Below are positions 1 through 8,194 of a stretch of DNA of 49,067 nt, one piece after another. The stretch's first letter is position 1. Each line of letters starts with the position of its first letter. This DNA is from Actinomycetes bacterium (lineage in GTDB: Bacteria; Actinomycetota; Actinomycetes; Mycobacteriales; Pseudonocardiaceae), in contig JAJYTH010000013.1 of assembly GCA_021793175.1 (NCBI GenBank), forward strand, positions 1 through 49,067, given 5' to 3'. The notes beneath the pieces are model-generated. The model saw nothing but the letters and a program-made list of their open reading frames with translations. It did no database searches and was not told where the DNA came from. The translations under genes and the position numbers were made by a program.

Positions 1-74
1 GTGGGAAAAACTGTATCGGATGCCCTCCGGGCCGTTTACACGGGGGGTGCGCATACTCCTGCCCGAGGCCATGA

Positions 75-500
75 TCAGCCCAAATCGTGGGGAATGAGCC
101 GGGTGAGGGCATCGTCGACGTCGACCCACAGGTGTTCGTTGCCCGGCAGCGCGACGTCGTAGGTCTGGTCGAGGAAGTCGGCCAGCTCCTGCGCGGAGGC
201 CTCGAACATCGCGTGTCCCGAAGGCGAGCTCAGTTCCACGAAGACCGAGTCGGGGTCCTCCATCGACGGCCGGATGCGGACATCGCCGTCGCCCGCTTCG
301 CCGAGCAGTCCGTCGGCCAGCAGGTCGCGGGCGAAGACCCATTCGACCCAACCTGCGCGTCCGGTTCGGAATGCCGCGACGACCGCGTACGGGTCGCGGG
401 TGTCGTACCGCAGTTCGACCTTCACCGGAACTGGAGGCGTTCGCGGTGCCAGGAGGTCGAAGACCGCCGTGGACCGGAGCGTCACGTGATCGTTTCGCAT
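75..500 (-). CDS. SsgA/SsgB-family sporulation and cell-division regulator
   Basis: The 141-residue acidic protein has the SsgA-like fold signature: an N-terminal strand-rich half with a WVEWVFARDLL segment (about residues 50-60), where family members carry the conserved W.F.RDLL block, and a C-terminal half ending in a helix. SsgA-like proteins are found only in morphologically complex actinomycetes, where they recruit FtsZ and control septation and spore-wall formation. Length fits the family (130-145 aa). The ATG is preceded by a GGGAGC/AAGGG Shine-Dalgarno stretch. It is transcribed away from the tRNA and thrS. The 74 bases upstream of the window-side stop hold nothing I recognise. I cannot tell which paralogue (SsgB or another) it is. 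Confidence 0.88.
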   Translation of the reverse strand: MRNDHVTLRSTAVFDLLAPRTPPVPVKVELRYDTRDPYAVVAAFRTGRAGWVEWVFARDLLADGLLGEAGDGDVRIRPSMEDPDSVFVELSSPSGHAMFEASAQELADFLDQTYDVALPGNEHLWVDVDDALTRLIPHDLG

Positions 501-858
501 GGTCGTTACCCTTCTGCTCCCTTCCGGCCGGTGCCGGCCGTGTCTCTACGTGAGACGCATTCCGGCGTCAATTCGGCTCCTTGTGGACCGAACATCACCC
601 GTTTGTGCGTGTCGTGCCGTTGGGCTCTGGTACATCCTGCTCGGGTCAACGAACGAAAGGACAGATAAGTCGCGCGAATGTTGCAGCAGACACGCGACCC
701 GTCGGGATCGTCCGCGGGCCTCGCCCGCTCCTCTCGTCGGGTTGTCACCTGCGGAAACGTCGGGGCCTTGCCTCTTGGGTCGGCCCCTTCCCTTGTGAAG
801 GGGACCCCGCCTTTCGGGTGCCGATCAGCCTCCGCTACAGTGGTTCCCACATCGAGAG
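501..858. other. Divergent intergenic region between ssgA-like gene and tRNA-Val
   Basis: This 358-base gap has no convincing gene. It must hold the promoters of the minus-strand ssgA-like gene and of the tRNA. A GC-rich segment at 763-803 can fold in two mutually exclusive ways: GGGGCC with GGCCCC (782-787), or CCCCTTC (784-790) with GAAGGGG (797-803). Because this lies upstream of the tRNA -10 box it is probably not part of the tRNA precursor. Confidence 0.5.
812..841 (+). promoter_or_regulatory. Putative promoter of tRNA-Val
   Basis: A -10 hexamer TACAGT lies at 836-841, 17 bases before the mature tRNA. The matching -35 position (TTTCGG at 812-817, 18-bp spacer) is weak. The call is by position and -10 quality only. 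Confidence 0.45.
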
Positions 859-933
859 GGGCGATTAGCTCAGCGGGAGAGCGCTTCGTTCACACCGAAG
901 AGGTCACTGGTTCGATCCCAGTATCGCCCACCA
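859..933 (+). tRNA. tRNA-Val (anticodon CAC)
   Basis: A complete cloverleaf can be drawn. The acceptor stem GGGCGAT (859-865) pairs with ATCGCCC (923-929). The D-stem is GCTC/GAGC, and the anticodon stem CTTCG/CGAAG encloses loop TTCACAC with anticodon CAC. The T-stem ACTGG/CCAGT has loop TTCGATC. The discriminator is A930 and CCA is encoded at 931-933. It decodes GUG valine codons, which are heavily used in this genome. Confidence 0.97.
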
Positions 934-955
934 CGACATTCAGTTGTTTTTCTTT

Positions 956-981
956 GACAGGCCCGGTTTTCCGGGTCTGTC
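956..981 (+). terminator. Rho-independent-like terminator after tRNA-Val
   Basis: GACAGGCCCGG and CCGGGTCTGTC form an 11-bp stem with one G-U pair and a TTTT loop, 22 bases after the tRNA. A T-rich tract follows about 20 bases later (1000-1006), not directly. Confidence 0.75.
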
Positions 982-1451
982 TCCATGTTCCCTCGGTCAT
1001 TTTTTCCAACCAGCCACGATGGGGCACACACCCCGGCACGAGTGAACGCGATGAATGTGTTGTGTCGCCGACTTTGTCGGCGTGGCCTGCTGTTGCCCCG
1101 TGACCGGGCGGCCCGAGGGTTGCGGCTTCTCCCACCAAGGGGGTGTCCGCTGTCTCGTCGAGACGAGGGGTGTTTCGTTTTGACGTTTGCCACGCAAGCC
1201 TCGAGGGTATCTGGCATTCGGTGGCCTGAGTCTCCTCGAGAATGCGCTTTCTTCAGAGTAGCGGCCACCTCGGCGGCTGTGGCAAGCCTGTAACCGCGCC
1301 CACTGTGTGTCCGATAACACAGTTCGGCTCGTTCGGCGTGGTTTCCGACGGGATGGCCCGTGTGGCGACCTTGTCCGCCCCGGGGCGGGGACCACGAGCT
1401 CGGCGATTAGCATCGAGCTTGCAGTCAGTCCATGTCTCAAGGGAGTTCCCC
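982..1451 (+). other. Long untranslated leader/promoter region of thrS
   Basis: About 470 bases without a supported gene precede thrS. The region holds several hairpins: CGCCGAC-TTT-GTCGGCG (1066-1082), a CTCGTC/GACGAG palindrome (1154-1167), CTGTGT/ACACAG (1303-1322) and a GC hairpin near 1373-1392. A TTGACG element sits at 1180-1185 and a TAGCAT hexamer at 1408-1413; either could belong to a promoter. I looked for the T-box antiterminator core and did not find it. The thrS reading frame stays open back to 1242, but these codons look unlike a ThrS N-terminus. Confidence 0.5.
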
Positions 1452-3533
1452 GTGTCACAGTCGTCGTCCGCCGCAGCCTCGTCGTCAGCCACGCGCGTGC
1501 TGGTGCGAGCAGGCACTACGGTGGGTGCCGCGGTGCGTGAGGCGGGTTATCCGAGCAAGGGCGCTGAGGCGATCGTCGTCGTGCGTGACCCCGAGGGAAC
1601 TCTGCGTGACCTCGCGTGGGTGCCGGACGCCGACGTCGAGGTGGAGCCGGTGGCGGCCGACAGTGAGGACGGACGCAGTGTGATCCGGCACTCCGCCGCG
1701 CACGTACTCGCTCAAGCCGTGCAGCAGCAGTTCCCCGAGGCCAAGCTGGGCATCGGGCCGCCGATCAAGGACGGGTTCTACTACGACTTCGCCGTCGATC
1801 GTCCCTTCACGCCGGAGGACCTGCAGGCGCTGGAGAAGCGCATGAAGCAGATCATCAAGGGGGCGCAGCAGTTCTCCCGCCGCGTCGTCGAGTCGGTGGA
1901 AGCGGCGAAGACGGAATTGGCCGACGAACCGTTCAAGCTCGAACTGGTGGACCTCAAGTCCGAGCAAGGCGCCGACGCGGTGGACACCTCCGAGGTCATG
2001 GAGGTCGGCGCCGGTGAGCTGACCATCTACGACAACCTGGACCCTCGCACCAAGGAGCGGGTCTGGAGCGACCTGTGCCGCGGTCCGCACGTGCCCACCA
2101 CCAAGTACATCCCCGCGTTCAAGCTCACCCGCGTGGCCGCGGCGTACTGGCGTGGGGACGAGAGGAACCAGCAGCTCCAACGCATCTACGGCACAGCGTG
2201 GGAATCGCAGGAGGCGCAGGACGCCTACCTGGAGATGCTGGCGGAGGCCGAACGGCGCGATCACCGCAAGCTGGGCGCGGAGTTGGATCTGTTCTCCTTC
2301 CCCGAGGAGATCGGGTCGGGGCTGCCCGTGTTCCACCCCAAGGGTGGCGTGGTGCGCAAGGAGCTGGAGGACTACTCACGGCGGCGCCACAAGGAAGCCG
2401 GGTACGAGTTCGTCAACACGCCCCACATCACCAAGGGGCAGTTGTTCGAGACCTCCGGACATCTGCACTGGTACCGCGAGGGCATGTACCCCGGTATGCA
2501 CCTCGACGCCGAGTACGACGACGACGGCACCGTGCGTAAGCCCGGTCAGGATTACTTCCTGAAGCCGATGAACTGCCCCATGCACAACCTCATCTACCGT
2601 TCGCGTGGGCGTAGCTACCGAGAGTTGCCGTTGCGGTTGTTCGAGTTCGGAACCGTGTACCGCTACGAGAAGTCCGGAGTCGTGCACGGTCTCACGCGGG
2701 CGAGGGGCTTCACCCAGGACGATGCGCACATCTACTGCACCGTCGACCAGATGCACGACGAGATCAAGTCACTGCTGCAGTTCGTGCTCGACCTGCTACG
2801 CGACTACGGTCTCGACGACTTCTACCTCGAACTGTCCACACGCGACCCGGAGAAATCCATCGGTAGCGACGAGGACTGGGAACGCGCCACCAACGCGCTG
2901 CGTTCGGCCGCCGATGCCAGTGGACTGGACCTCGTGCTCGACCCGGGCGGCGCGGCGTTCTACGCGCCGAAGATCAGTGTTCAGGCCAAGGACGCCATCG
3001 GTCGCAGCTGGCAGATGTCGACCATTCAGGTCGACCTGATGGAGCCGGAGCTCTTCGGACTGGAGTATCAGGCGAGCGACGGGTCGAAGCAGCAGCCGGT
3101 GATGATTCACCGGGCGCTATTCGGGTCCATCGAGCGTTTCTTCGGCGTGCTCACCGAGCACTACGCGGGTGCGTTCCCGGCGTGGTTGGCGCCGGTGCAG
3201 GTGGTGGGCATCCCGATCGCCGACGCCCATGTCGAGCACCTGCGAGGTGTCGAGAAGGCGCTGCGGGACAGGGGTATCCGGGTCGAATTGGACACCAGCG
3301 ACGACCGGATGCAGAAGAAGATCCGCACCCACACCACGCAGAAGGTGCCGTTCCTGTTGCTCGCCGGCGGCAGGGACGTGGAGGCGGGCGCCGTGTCGTT
3401 CCGGTTCCGCGACGGCAGTCAGATCAACGGCGTTCCCGTGGCGACGGCTGTCGACGCCGTGGCCGACTGGGTGAAGCGTCGTGAGAACGCGTCCCCGACG
3501 GCGGAGAACCTGGGGGCGTTCATTGGTCGGTGA
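1452..3533 (+). CDS. thrS: Threonine--tRNA ligase
   Basis: This 693-residue class II synthetase charges tRNA-Thr. It has an N-terminal TGS domain (about 10-75). The editing domain follows, with the zinc-type HSAAH motif (80-84) and the DGFYYDF block. The class II catalytic core contains KPMNCPMHN (zinc Cys near 375), and a C-terminal anticodon-binding domain completes it. I chose GTG 1452 because AAGGGAG (1439-1445) lies 6 bases upstream and the product then starts like mycobacterial ThrS. It heads the block thrS-HIT-pgsA-patA-pimA conserved in mycobacteria (Rv2614c onward). Confidence 0.97.
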   Translation: MSQSSSAAASSSATRVLVRAGTTVGAAVREAGYPSKGAEAIVVVRDPEGTLRDLAWVPDADVEVEPVAADSEDGRSVIRHSAAHVLAQAVQQQFPEAKLGIGPPIKDGFYYDFAVDRPFTPEDLQALEKRMKQIIKGAQQFSRRVVESVEAAKTELADEPFKLELVDLKSEQGADAVDTSEVMEVGAGELTIYDNLDPRTKERVWSDLCRGPHVPTTKYIPAFKLTRVAAAYWRGDERNQQLQRIYGTAWESQEAQDAYLEMLAEAERRDHRKLGAELDLFSFPEEIGSGLPVFHPKGGVVRKELEDYSRRRHKEAGYEFVNTPHITKGQLFETSGHLHWYREGMYPGMHLDAEYDDDGTVRKPGQDYFLKPMNCPMHNLIYRSRGRSYRELPLRLFEFGTVYRYEKSGVVHGLTRARGFTQDDAHIYCTVDQMHDEIKSLLQFVLDLLRDYGLDDFYLELSTRDPEKSIGSDEDWERATNALRSAADASGLDLVLDPGGAAFYAPKISVQAKDAIGRSWQMSTIQVDLMEPELFGLEYQASDGSKQQPVMIHRALFGSIERFFGVLTEHYAGAFPAWLAPVQVVGIPIADAHVEHLRGVEKALRDRGIRVELDTSDDRMQKKIRTHTTQKVPFLLLAGGRDVEAGAVSFRFRDGSQINGVPVATAVDAVADWVKRRENASPTAENLGAFIGR

Positions 3534-4089
3534 CGGCGAGCACGGTGACGGCTCGCAACGAGAGTTCGTCGAGCAGGACGGTGCCGGGGTCCCCGATCAA
3601 CTGCAACGACTCTGGACCCCGCATCGGCTTGCCTACATCCAAGGGGAGAACAAGCCCGAGGGTGACGATCCCGGCGGGTGTCCGTTCTGTCGTCTTGTCG
3701 ACATGGACGACGAAACGGCGCTGATCCTGTCCCGGGGCGAGACCGTGTTCGCGGTGCTGAACCTTTATCCGTACAACCCCGGACATCTGATGGTGATGCC
3801 GTACCGGCACGTGGCCGACTACACCGATCTCACGAGTGAGGAGACGGTGGAGTTGGCCGAATTCACCCAGCACGCGATGCGCGTGATCAGAACGGTGTCC
3901 GGCGCACACGGATTCAACATCGGGTTGAACCAGGGGGTGGCCGCAGGGGCGGGAATCGCCGCCCACCTGCACCAGCACGTGGTGCCGAGGTGGGGCGGCG
4001 ATTCCAACTTCATGCCGGTCATCGGCCACACGAAGGTGCTTCCACAGTTGCTCGGGGAGACCCGGAAGCTGCTCGCGGACGCTTGGTGA
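3523..4089 (+). CDS. HIT-family Ap4A phosphorylase/hydrolase
   Basis: The 188-residue protein carries the histidine-triad motif HLHQHVV (148-154), a CPFC pair (53-56) and the GLNQG block of HIT nucleotide hydrolases/transferases. Its position between thrS and pgsA matches M. tuberculosis Rv2613c, an Ap4A phosphorylase, so breakdown of diadenosine tetraphosphate made by synthetases such as ThrS is the likely role. No ATG start exists in frame. TTG 3523 has a GGGGG Shine-Dalgarno 6 bases upstream and overlaps the thrS end by 11 bp. A GTG at 3481 is the alternative, but would add an Arg-rich stretch that looks like thrS coding sequence read in another frame. Confidence 0.9.
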   Translation: MVGDGEHGDGSQREFVEQDGAGVPDQLQRLWTPHRLAYIQGENKPEGDDPGGCPFCRLVDMDDETALILSRGETVFAVLNLYPYNPGHLMVMPYRHVADYTDLTSEETVELAEFTQHAMRVIRTVSGAHGFNIGLNQGVAAGAGIAAHLHQHVVPRWGGDSNFMPVIGHTKVLPQLLGETRKLLADAW

Positions 4090-4127
4090 GAGACCGGGCG
4101 TCCTATGACGTCCTACGTGAGCCCGTC

Positions 4128-4676
4128 TCAGTTCTGACGAAGAGCCTCGATGTCGAGTTCGATCGTGATCTTCTCGCCGACGACCGCGCTCGGGACGTTC
4201 TCACCCACGCCGAAGTCGCTGCGGTTGATCTCGGTGCGAGCGGACACGCCGAGTACCTTGCTGCCCTCGGTCTGGCCGTCACCGAAGCCGCCCAGTTCCG
4301 CGGTCAGGGTGACGGGCTTGGTGACGCCGTGCAGCGTGAGCTCACCGTCGATGAGGTAGTCGTCGACGTCGGCGCGGATGCCGGTGGAGCGGAAGCTCAG
4401 CGTGGGGTACTTCTCGACGTCGAGGAAGTCGGAGCCACGGACGTGCTCGTCGCGCTGCGCGTTGGTGGTGTCGATGCTCGCGGCCTTGATGGTGGCCGTC
4501 ACGGAGGAGTCGAGGATGTTCTCGGCGGTCTTGATCTCGCCCTCGACCTCGGTGAACTTGCCGCGGATCTTGGACACGCCGAGGTGGCGCACGATGAAGC
4601 CCACGTTGGAGTGTACCGAGTCGATGGTCCAGGTGCCCGTCAGGTAGCCGGGAACGGCGGTCGTGGTGCTGGTCAT
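4128..4676 (-). CDS. YceI-family lipid-binding protein
   Basis: The 182-residue protein shows the YceI lipocalin-like pattern: W.ID..HS.V.F.VRH at 16-31, G.F...EG, the SSV.A.I segment, the RD.H...DFLD.E.YP block (75-90), and the FG.G/VGEKI end. YceI proteins form a beta-barrel that binds isoprenoid-type lipids. There is no signal peptide, so this copy is probably cytoplasmic. AGGGAGG lies 8 bases before the ATG. It is divergent from marR and interrupts the HIT-pgsA synteny. It faces the HIT gene tail-to-tail with a 38-base gap. Confidence 0.93.
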   Translation of the reverse strand: MTSTTTAVPGYLTGTWTIDSVHSNVGFIVRHLGVSKIRGKFTEVEGEIKTAENILDSSVTATIKAASIDTTNAQRDEHVRGSDFLDVEKYPTLSFRSTGIRADVDDYLIDGELTLHGVTKPVTLTAELGGFGDGQTEGSKVLGVSARTEINRSDFGVGENVPSAVVGEKITIELDIEALRQN

Positions 4677-4754
4677 GAAGATCCTCCCTGAAGATTTCCG
4701 AAAGATTTCGAAGACTGTTGTGGAAAAAGGGCCAGGAACCGGCCTCTACTTACG

Positions 4755-4784
4755 AGACTAGGCGACTGATGGTTGAGCTCTCAA
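4755..4784 (-). promoter_or_regulatory. Putative yceI promoter overlapping operator 1
   Basis: On the minus strand TTGAGA (4784-4779) and TAGTCT (4760-4755) are separated by 18 bp, a reasonable actinomycete promoter. The -35 element lies within the inverted repeat at 4770-4787, so a bound regulator would block polymerase. Confidence 0.5.
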
Positions 4785-4787
4785 CCA
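4770..4787. promoter_or_regulatory. Putative MarR operator 1
   Basis: TGGTTGAG-CT-CTCAACCA is an inverted repeat with perfect 8-bp arms. Its core TTGAG-NN-CTCAA recurs at 4816-4827. Such short palindromes between a MarR gene and a divergent target are typical MarR sites. Confidence 0.65.
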
Positions 4788-4815
4788 TGTTCGATGAGAT
4801 GTGCGCTACACCTGA

Positions 4816-4827
4816 TTGAGTGCTCAA
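4816..4827. promoter_or_regulatory. Putative MarR operator 2
   Basis: TTGAG-TG-CTCAA repeats the core of operator 1. The two centres are 43 bp apart, about four helical turns, which puts both on the same DNA face. It lies about 20 bp before the marR -10 box and so could give autorepression. Confidence 0.6.
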
Positions 4828-4846
4828 CTACGATTCTGGCAGGGGC

Positions 4847-4852
4847 TACCAT
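4847..4852 (+). promoter_or_regulatory. Putative marR -10 box, leaderless
   Basis: TACCAT ends 6 bases before the marR ATG, and no Shine-Dalgarno sequence is present. This geometry puts the transcription start at or next to the A of the ATG. Confidence 0.45.
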
Positions 4853-4858
4853 GGGGCT

Positions 4859-5401
4859 ATGTCCACACCTCGATGGCTCACAGATGAGGAGCAACGCGTC
4901 TGGCGTGACTTCTCGGCGGCCATCGACATGCTCCGGGGGCATCTCGAAGCCCGGCTCCAGCGGGACGCGGGTATGCCCACCACCTACTACGCCGTCCTCG
5001 TGGCCCTGTCGGAGGCTCCCGGCCACGAGCTGAGGATGAGTGATCTCGCCACGGCCACCCGGTCGTCGCGCAGCAGGCTTTCGCACGCGGTCGCGCGGAT
5101 GGAGAGCAAGGGGTGGATTCGCCGGACAGCCTGTCCCACGGACAAGCGAGGCGCGTTCGCTCGCCTCACCGAGGCCGGCTTGGAGGCGATCCGTGCGGCG
5201 GCCCCCGGGCACGTCGAGGCCGTGCGAGAGGGGCTGTTCGACGTCCTTACCCCCGAGCAGGTCCGCGAGCTGGGGGCGATCAGCGCCGCGATCATCGATC
5301 GACTGGCGCCGGAGTGCGCCCAGGCGGCGGCAAACGAGTCCGAAGGTGACTCGGCGGACCCGGCTGGTACCGGCGATTCCCGCCTGTCCGAGTCGGCCTA
5401 G
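4859..5401 (+). CDS. MarR-family transcriptional regulator
   Basis: The 180-residue winged-helix protein matches the MarR family. It has an N-terminal dimerisation helix, a recognition region around LRMSDLATATRSSRSRLSHAVARMESKGWIRR and a wing with CPTDKRGAFARLT. The C-terminal 20 residues are a disordered Ser/Glu/Gly tail. ATG 4859 is preferred over the in-frame codon at 4820 because that one lies inside the operator 2 palindrome and the added residues match nothing. It probably represses yceI and itself through the paired TTGAG-NN-CTCAA sites. The ligand is unknown. Confidence 0.92.
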   Translation: MSTPRWLTDEEQRVWRDFSAAIDMLRGHLEARLQRDAGMPTTYYAVLVALSEAPGHELRMSDLATATRSSRSRLSHAVARMESKGWIRRTACPTDKRGAFARLTEAGLEAIRAAAPGHVEAVREGLFDVLTPEQVRELGAISAAIIDRLAPECAQAAANESEGDSADPAGTGDSRLSESA

Positions 5402-5514
5402 CCTGTCGTCGGTGACACGCTGGAAGGGGCACAGGGCGTGGATGACGCGGTTGCTCGATAGGGTTTGTCATGCCGAGTCGATCCGAACTCGTCAGTCAGC
5501 ACCCGTAGGATGAG

Positions 5515-6129
5515 ATGCTCAACATCTTCGCCCGTGCCTCTGTGTCCCGCGTCACCGACCCGATCGGTGCCACGCTGGTACGCGCTGGTCTGACTCCGAA
5601 CGCGATGACCCTCATCGGCACCGCGGGTGCCACCGGGGGAGCGCTCGCGTTCTTCCCCACCGACATGCTGCTCGTCGGCACGTTCGTCGTGTGGGGTTTC
5701 GTGATGCTGGATCTCCTCGATGGCGCGATGGCGCGGGTACAGGGAAGTACTCCGTTCGGGGCTGTACTCGACGCCACGTGCGACCGCCTCGTCGACGGCG
5801 CGTTGTTCGCCGCCATCGCCTGGTGGGGATTCGCCGTCGCCGACAACCCACGTGTCGGCGCGGCCGCCCTGCTGTGCCTTGTGCTCGCGCAGGTCATCTC
5901 CTACGTCAAGGCGAGGGCGGAAGCGTCCGGCTTCGGGGACGCCGCCAACGGCGGGCTCATCGAACGCGCGGAACGGCTGATCATCGCGCTGGTCGGTACC
6001 GGACTGGCGGGGCTGGGTCTGCCGTACGCGGTCGAGGTGTCGCAGTGGTTGTTGGCCGGACTCTCGGTGATCACCTTGGTGCAACGCATCACGGCGGTGG
6101 CGAAGGCGGCGGGAAAGGCGCGACTGTGA
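5515..6129 (+). CDS. pgsA: Phosphatidylinositol phosphate synthase (CDP-alcohol phosphotransferase)
   Basis: The integral membrane enzyme (204 aa, about six TM helices) carries the full CDP-alcohol phosphotransferase signature D-LL-DG-AM-AR-(8)-G-AVL-D-ATC-D at about residues 66-91. It starts the conserved PIM operon, so by synteny with Rv2612c (PgsA1) it makes phosphatidylinositol phosphate from CDP-diacylglycerol and inositol phosphate. AGGA lies 4 bases before the ATG. Its stop overlaps the next start by 4 bp (GTGA), implying translational coupling. Confidence 0.95.
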   Translation: MLNIFARASVSRVTDPIGATLVRAGLTPNAMTLIGTAGATGGALAFFPTDMLLVGTFVVWGFVMLDLLDGAMARVQGSTPFGAVLDATCDRLVDGALFAAIAWWGFAVADNPRVGAAALLCLVLAQVISYVKARAEASGFGDAANGGLIERAERLIIALVGTGLAGLGLPYAVEVSQWLLAGLSVITLVQRITAVAKAAGKARL

Positions 6130-7052
6130 GCAGGCAGAGGCTCGCGGAGTGGGGGTATGCCGCGGGGTGGCGTGTGGTGCCGAAGTTGCCCCGATCACTG
6201 GTCAACACGCTGTTCGCGATGGGCGCCGACATCGCCGCCCGTCGTAACCGAGGCGGAGCCGCCCGACTACGACACAACCTCGCCAGAGTGGTTCCGCAGG
6301 CGGGGCCGGTGGAGCTCGACGACCTCACCCGGCGTGCCATGCGTTCGTACGCGCGGTACTGGCAGGAGGCGTTCTGCCTGCCGTCCATGGACATCGACGA
6401 AGTGCGCAGCCGCGTCGACCTCACCGGTATCGAGTATCTCGACGCCGCGTTGGAAGAGGGCAACGGCGCGGTGTTGGCGTTGCCCCACACCGGCAACTGG
6501 GACGTCGCGGGGGTGTGGCTGGTCGCGCATTTCGGCAATTTCACCACCGTGGTGGAGCGGCTCCGGCCCGAATCGCTGTACGAGCGGTTCGTCGCCTACC
6601 GCGAGTCGCTCGGTTTCGAGGTGGTGCCTGCCGACGGCAGTGTGTCGTTCCGCACGCTGTTGCGACGCCTGCGGGAGAACAAGGTGGTGTGCCTCGTCGG
6701 CGACCGCGACCTGAACGGGTCGGGTGTGCCCGTCACGTTCTTCGGTGAGAAAGCACGGTTCCCCGCCGGGCCGGCGCGACTGGCGCTCAGCACAGGCGCC
6801 GCTCTGCTGCCCGTGGGCTCCTGGTTCACCGACGGTGGTTGGGCGGTGAGGGTCCATCCCCGGATCCGGGTCAGTAGCCGCGAAGAGGTGCCCGCCGCCA
6901 CCCAGGCGCTCGCCGACATCTTCGCCGGCGACATCGCCGCGCACCCCACCGACTGGCACATGTTGCAGCCGTTCTGGACCGCGGACAGGGAACCCGACAG
7001 CGGTGCCGACGACGTCGGGGACGTGGCCGCGGACGAACGGAGGGCGTCGTGA
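6126..7052 (+). CDS. patA: Phosphatidylinositol mannoside acyltransferase
   Basis: The 308-residue protein belongs to the HtrB/LpxL-like acyltransferase family. It has the catalytic HTGNWD motif (His121, Asp126) and a GDRDLNGSG region near residue 196. Synteny with Rv2611c (PatA) supports transfer of an acyl chain to the mannose of PIM on the cytoplasmic membrane face. It begins with GTG inside the pgsA stop and ends inside the pimA start (both 4-bp overlaps). Confidence 0.94.
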   Translation: MSRQRLAEWGYAAGWRVVPKLPRSLVNTLFAMGADIAARRNRGGAARLRHNLARVVPQAGPVELDDLTRRAMRSYARYWQEAFCLPSMDIDEVRSRVDLTGIEYLDAALEEGNGAVLALPHTGNWDVAGVWLVAHFGNFTTVVERLRPESLYERFVAYRESLGFEVVPADGSVSFRTLLRRLRENKVVCLVGDRDLNGSGVPVTFFGEKARFPAGPARLALSTGAALLPVGSWFTDGGWAVRVHPRIRVSSREEVPAATQALADIFAGDIAAHPTDWHMLQPFWTADREPDSGADDVGDVAADERRAS

Positions 7053-8194
7053 GGATCGGCATCGTGTGCCCGTACTCGTTCGATGTCCCCGGCGGGGTGC
7101 AGGGGCACGTGGTGGACCTCGCCAAAGCGCTCCGGGCGCTCGGGCACACCGTGTCGGTTCTCGCGCCCGGTGACGACGAGGCCTCCCACCTGCCCGGATT
7201 CGTTCAGCCCGCGGGGCGGTCGCTCGGCATTCCGTACAACGGCTCGGTGGCCCGGCTGCAGTTCGGGCCGGTCTCGTACGCGCGGGTGCGGCGATGGCTG
7301 CGGGACCACGACTTCGACGTGCTGCACCTGCACGAGCCCACGGCGCCGAGTCTGTCGCTGCTCGCGTTGACGGTCGCCGAAGGGCCCATCGTCGCGACTT
7401 TCCACACTTCGACGCCGCGTTCGCGCACGTTGGCCGCGTTCGAGCCGGTGCTGCGTCCGCTGCTGGAGAAGATCACCGCGCGGATCGCCGTGTCGGCACT
7501 GGCGCGTCGGGTGCAGGTGGAACACCTCGGTGGTGATGCCGTGGAGATACCCAACGGTGTGGACGCGGCGTTCTTCGCCGGTGCCGAACCGTTGGACGGT
7601 TATCCACGGGAAGGCGGCACGATCGGGTTCGTTGGCCGCTACACCGAGCCGCGTAAGGGCATGGGCGTGCTGTTGGACGCCCTACGGCTGTTGGCGCCCG
7701 AGTCGCCGTCGTTACGACTGCTCGTCGTCGGTAGGGGAGAGGTCGAGACACTGCACCGGCAGGCCGGTCCCGAACTGGTGCCTCGACTCGACGTGCTCGG
7801 CCAGGTGGACGACGAGACCAAGGCACGGGCGTTGCGCAGTGTGGACGTCTACTGTGCGCCGAACCTGGGGGGAGAGAGTTTCGGGATGATCCTCACCGAG
7901 GCGATGGCGGCGGGAACCCCCGTGGTGGCCAGCGCTCTCGACTCGTTCCGTCGGGTGCTCGACGACGGCCGGGCCGGGATGCTCGTCCCCACCGGGGACG
8001 CCGAGGCGCTCGCGGTGGCGCTGCAGGAGTTGCTCGCCGATCCTGCACGACGGGCCAGGCTGTCGGAGGCCGCGACCCGGCGGGTCGCTCGGTACGACTG
8101 GGGCACCGTGGTCCGGCAGGTGCTGCGGGTATACGAGACCGCGATCGCGGCTGACCCCCGCAAGGTCGCTGCCGACGCCGCCGTAGCGCGATGA
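7049..8194 (+). CDS. pimA: Phosphatidylinositol alpha-mannosyltransferase PimA
   Basis: The 381-residue GT4 glycosyltransferase adds the first mannose from GDP-mannose to phosphatidylinositol. It shows the N-terminal FDVPGGVQGHV loop (11-21), which contains the GGV acceptor/donor-binding segment, GFVGRYTEPRKG in the second Rossmann domain, and the EX7E-type ESFGMILTEAMAAGTPVVA block. Order and overlaps match Rv2612c-Rv2610c. The start is GTG 7049 in the patA stop. Confidence 0.96.
   Translation: MRIGIVCPYSFDVPGGVQGHVVDLAKALRALGHTVSVLAPGDDEASHLPGFVQPAGRSLGIPYNGSVARLQFGPVSYARVRRWLRDHDFDVLHLHEPTAPSLSLLALTVAEGPIVATFHTSTPRSRTLAAFEPVLRPLLEKITARIAVSALARRVQVEHLGGDAVEIPNGVDAAFFAGAEPLDGYPREGGTIGFVGRYTEPRKGMGVLLDALRLLAPESPSLRLLVVGRGEVETLHRQAGPELVPRLDVLGQVDDETKARALRSVDVYCAPNLGGESFGMILTEAMAAGTPVVASALDSFRRVLDDGRAGMLVPTGDAEALAVALQELLADPARRARLSEAATRRVARYDWGTVVRQVLRVYETAIAADPRKVAADAAVAR

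Noticed and set aside
763-803. Transcription attenuator for tRNA-Val from mutually exclusive hairpins
   Set aside because: The likely tRNA -10 box is downstream at 836-841, so this DNA is probably not transcribed with the tRNA.
890-1138. Minus-strand open frame over the tRNA ending in TGIEPVTSSV, and a related frame with WDRTSDLFGVNEALSR
   Set aside because: These peptides are the known artefact of translating the antisense of a tRNA-Val gene; they are not proteins.
1260-1320. Possible T-box antiterminator around GTAACCGCG
   Set aside because: The GG of the TGGNACC core is replaced, so pairing to the tRNA NCCA end is lost, and no specifier loop or stem I could be found.
4820-4858. Upstream in-frame start for marR
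   Set aside because: It lies in the operator 2 palindrome and upstream of the -10 box, and the extra residues do not fit the family.
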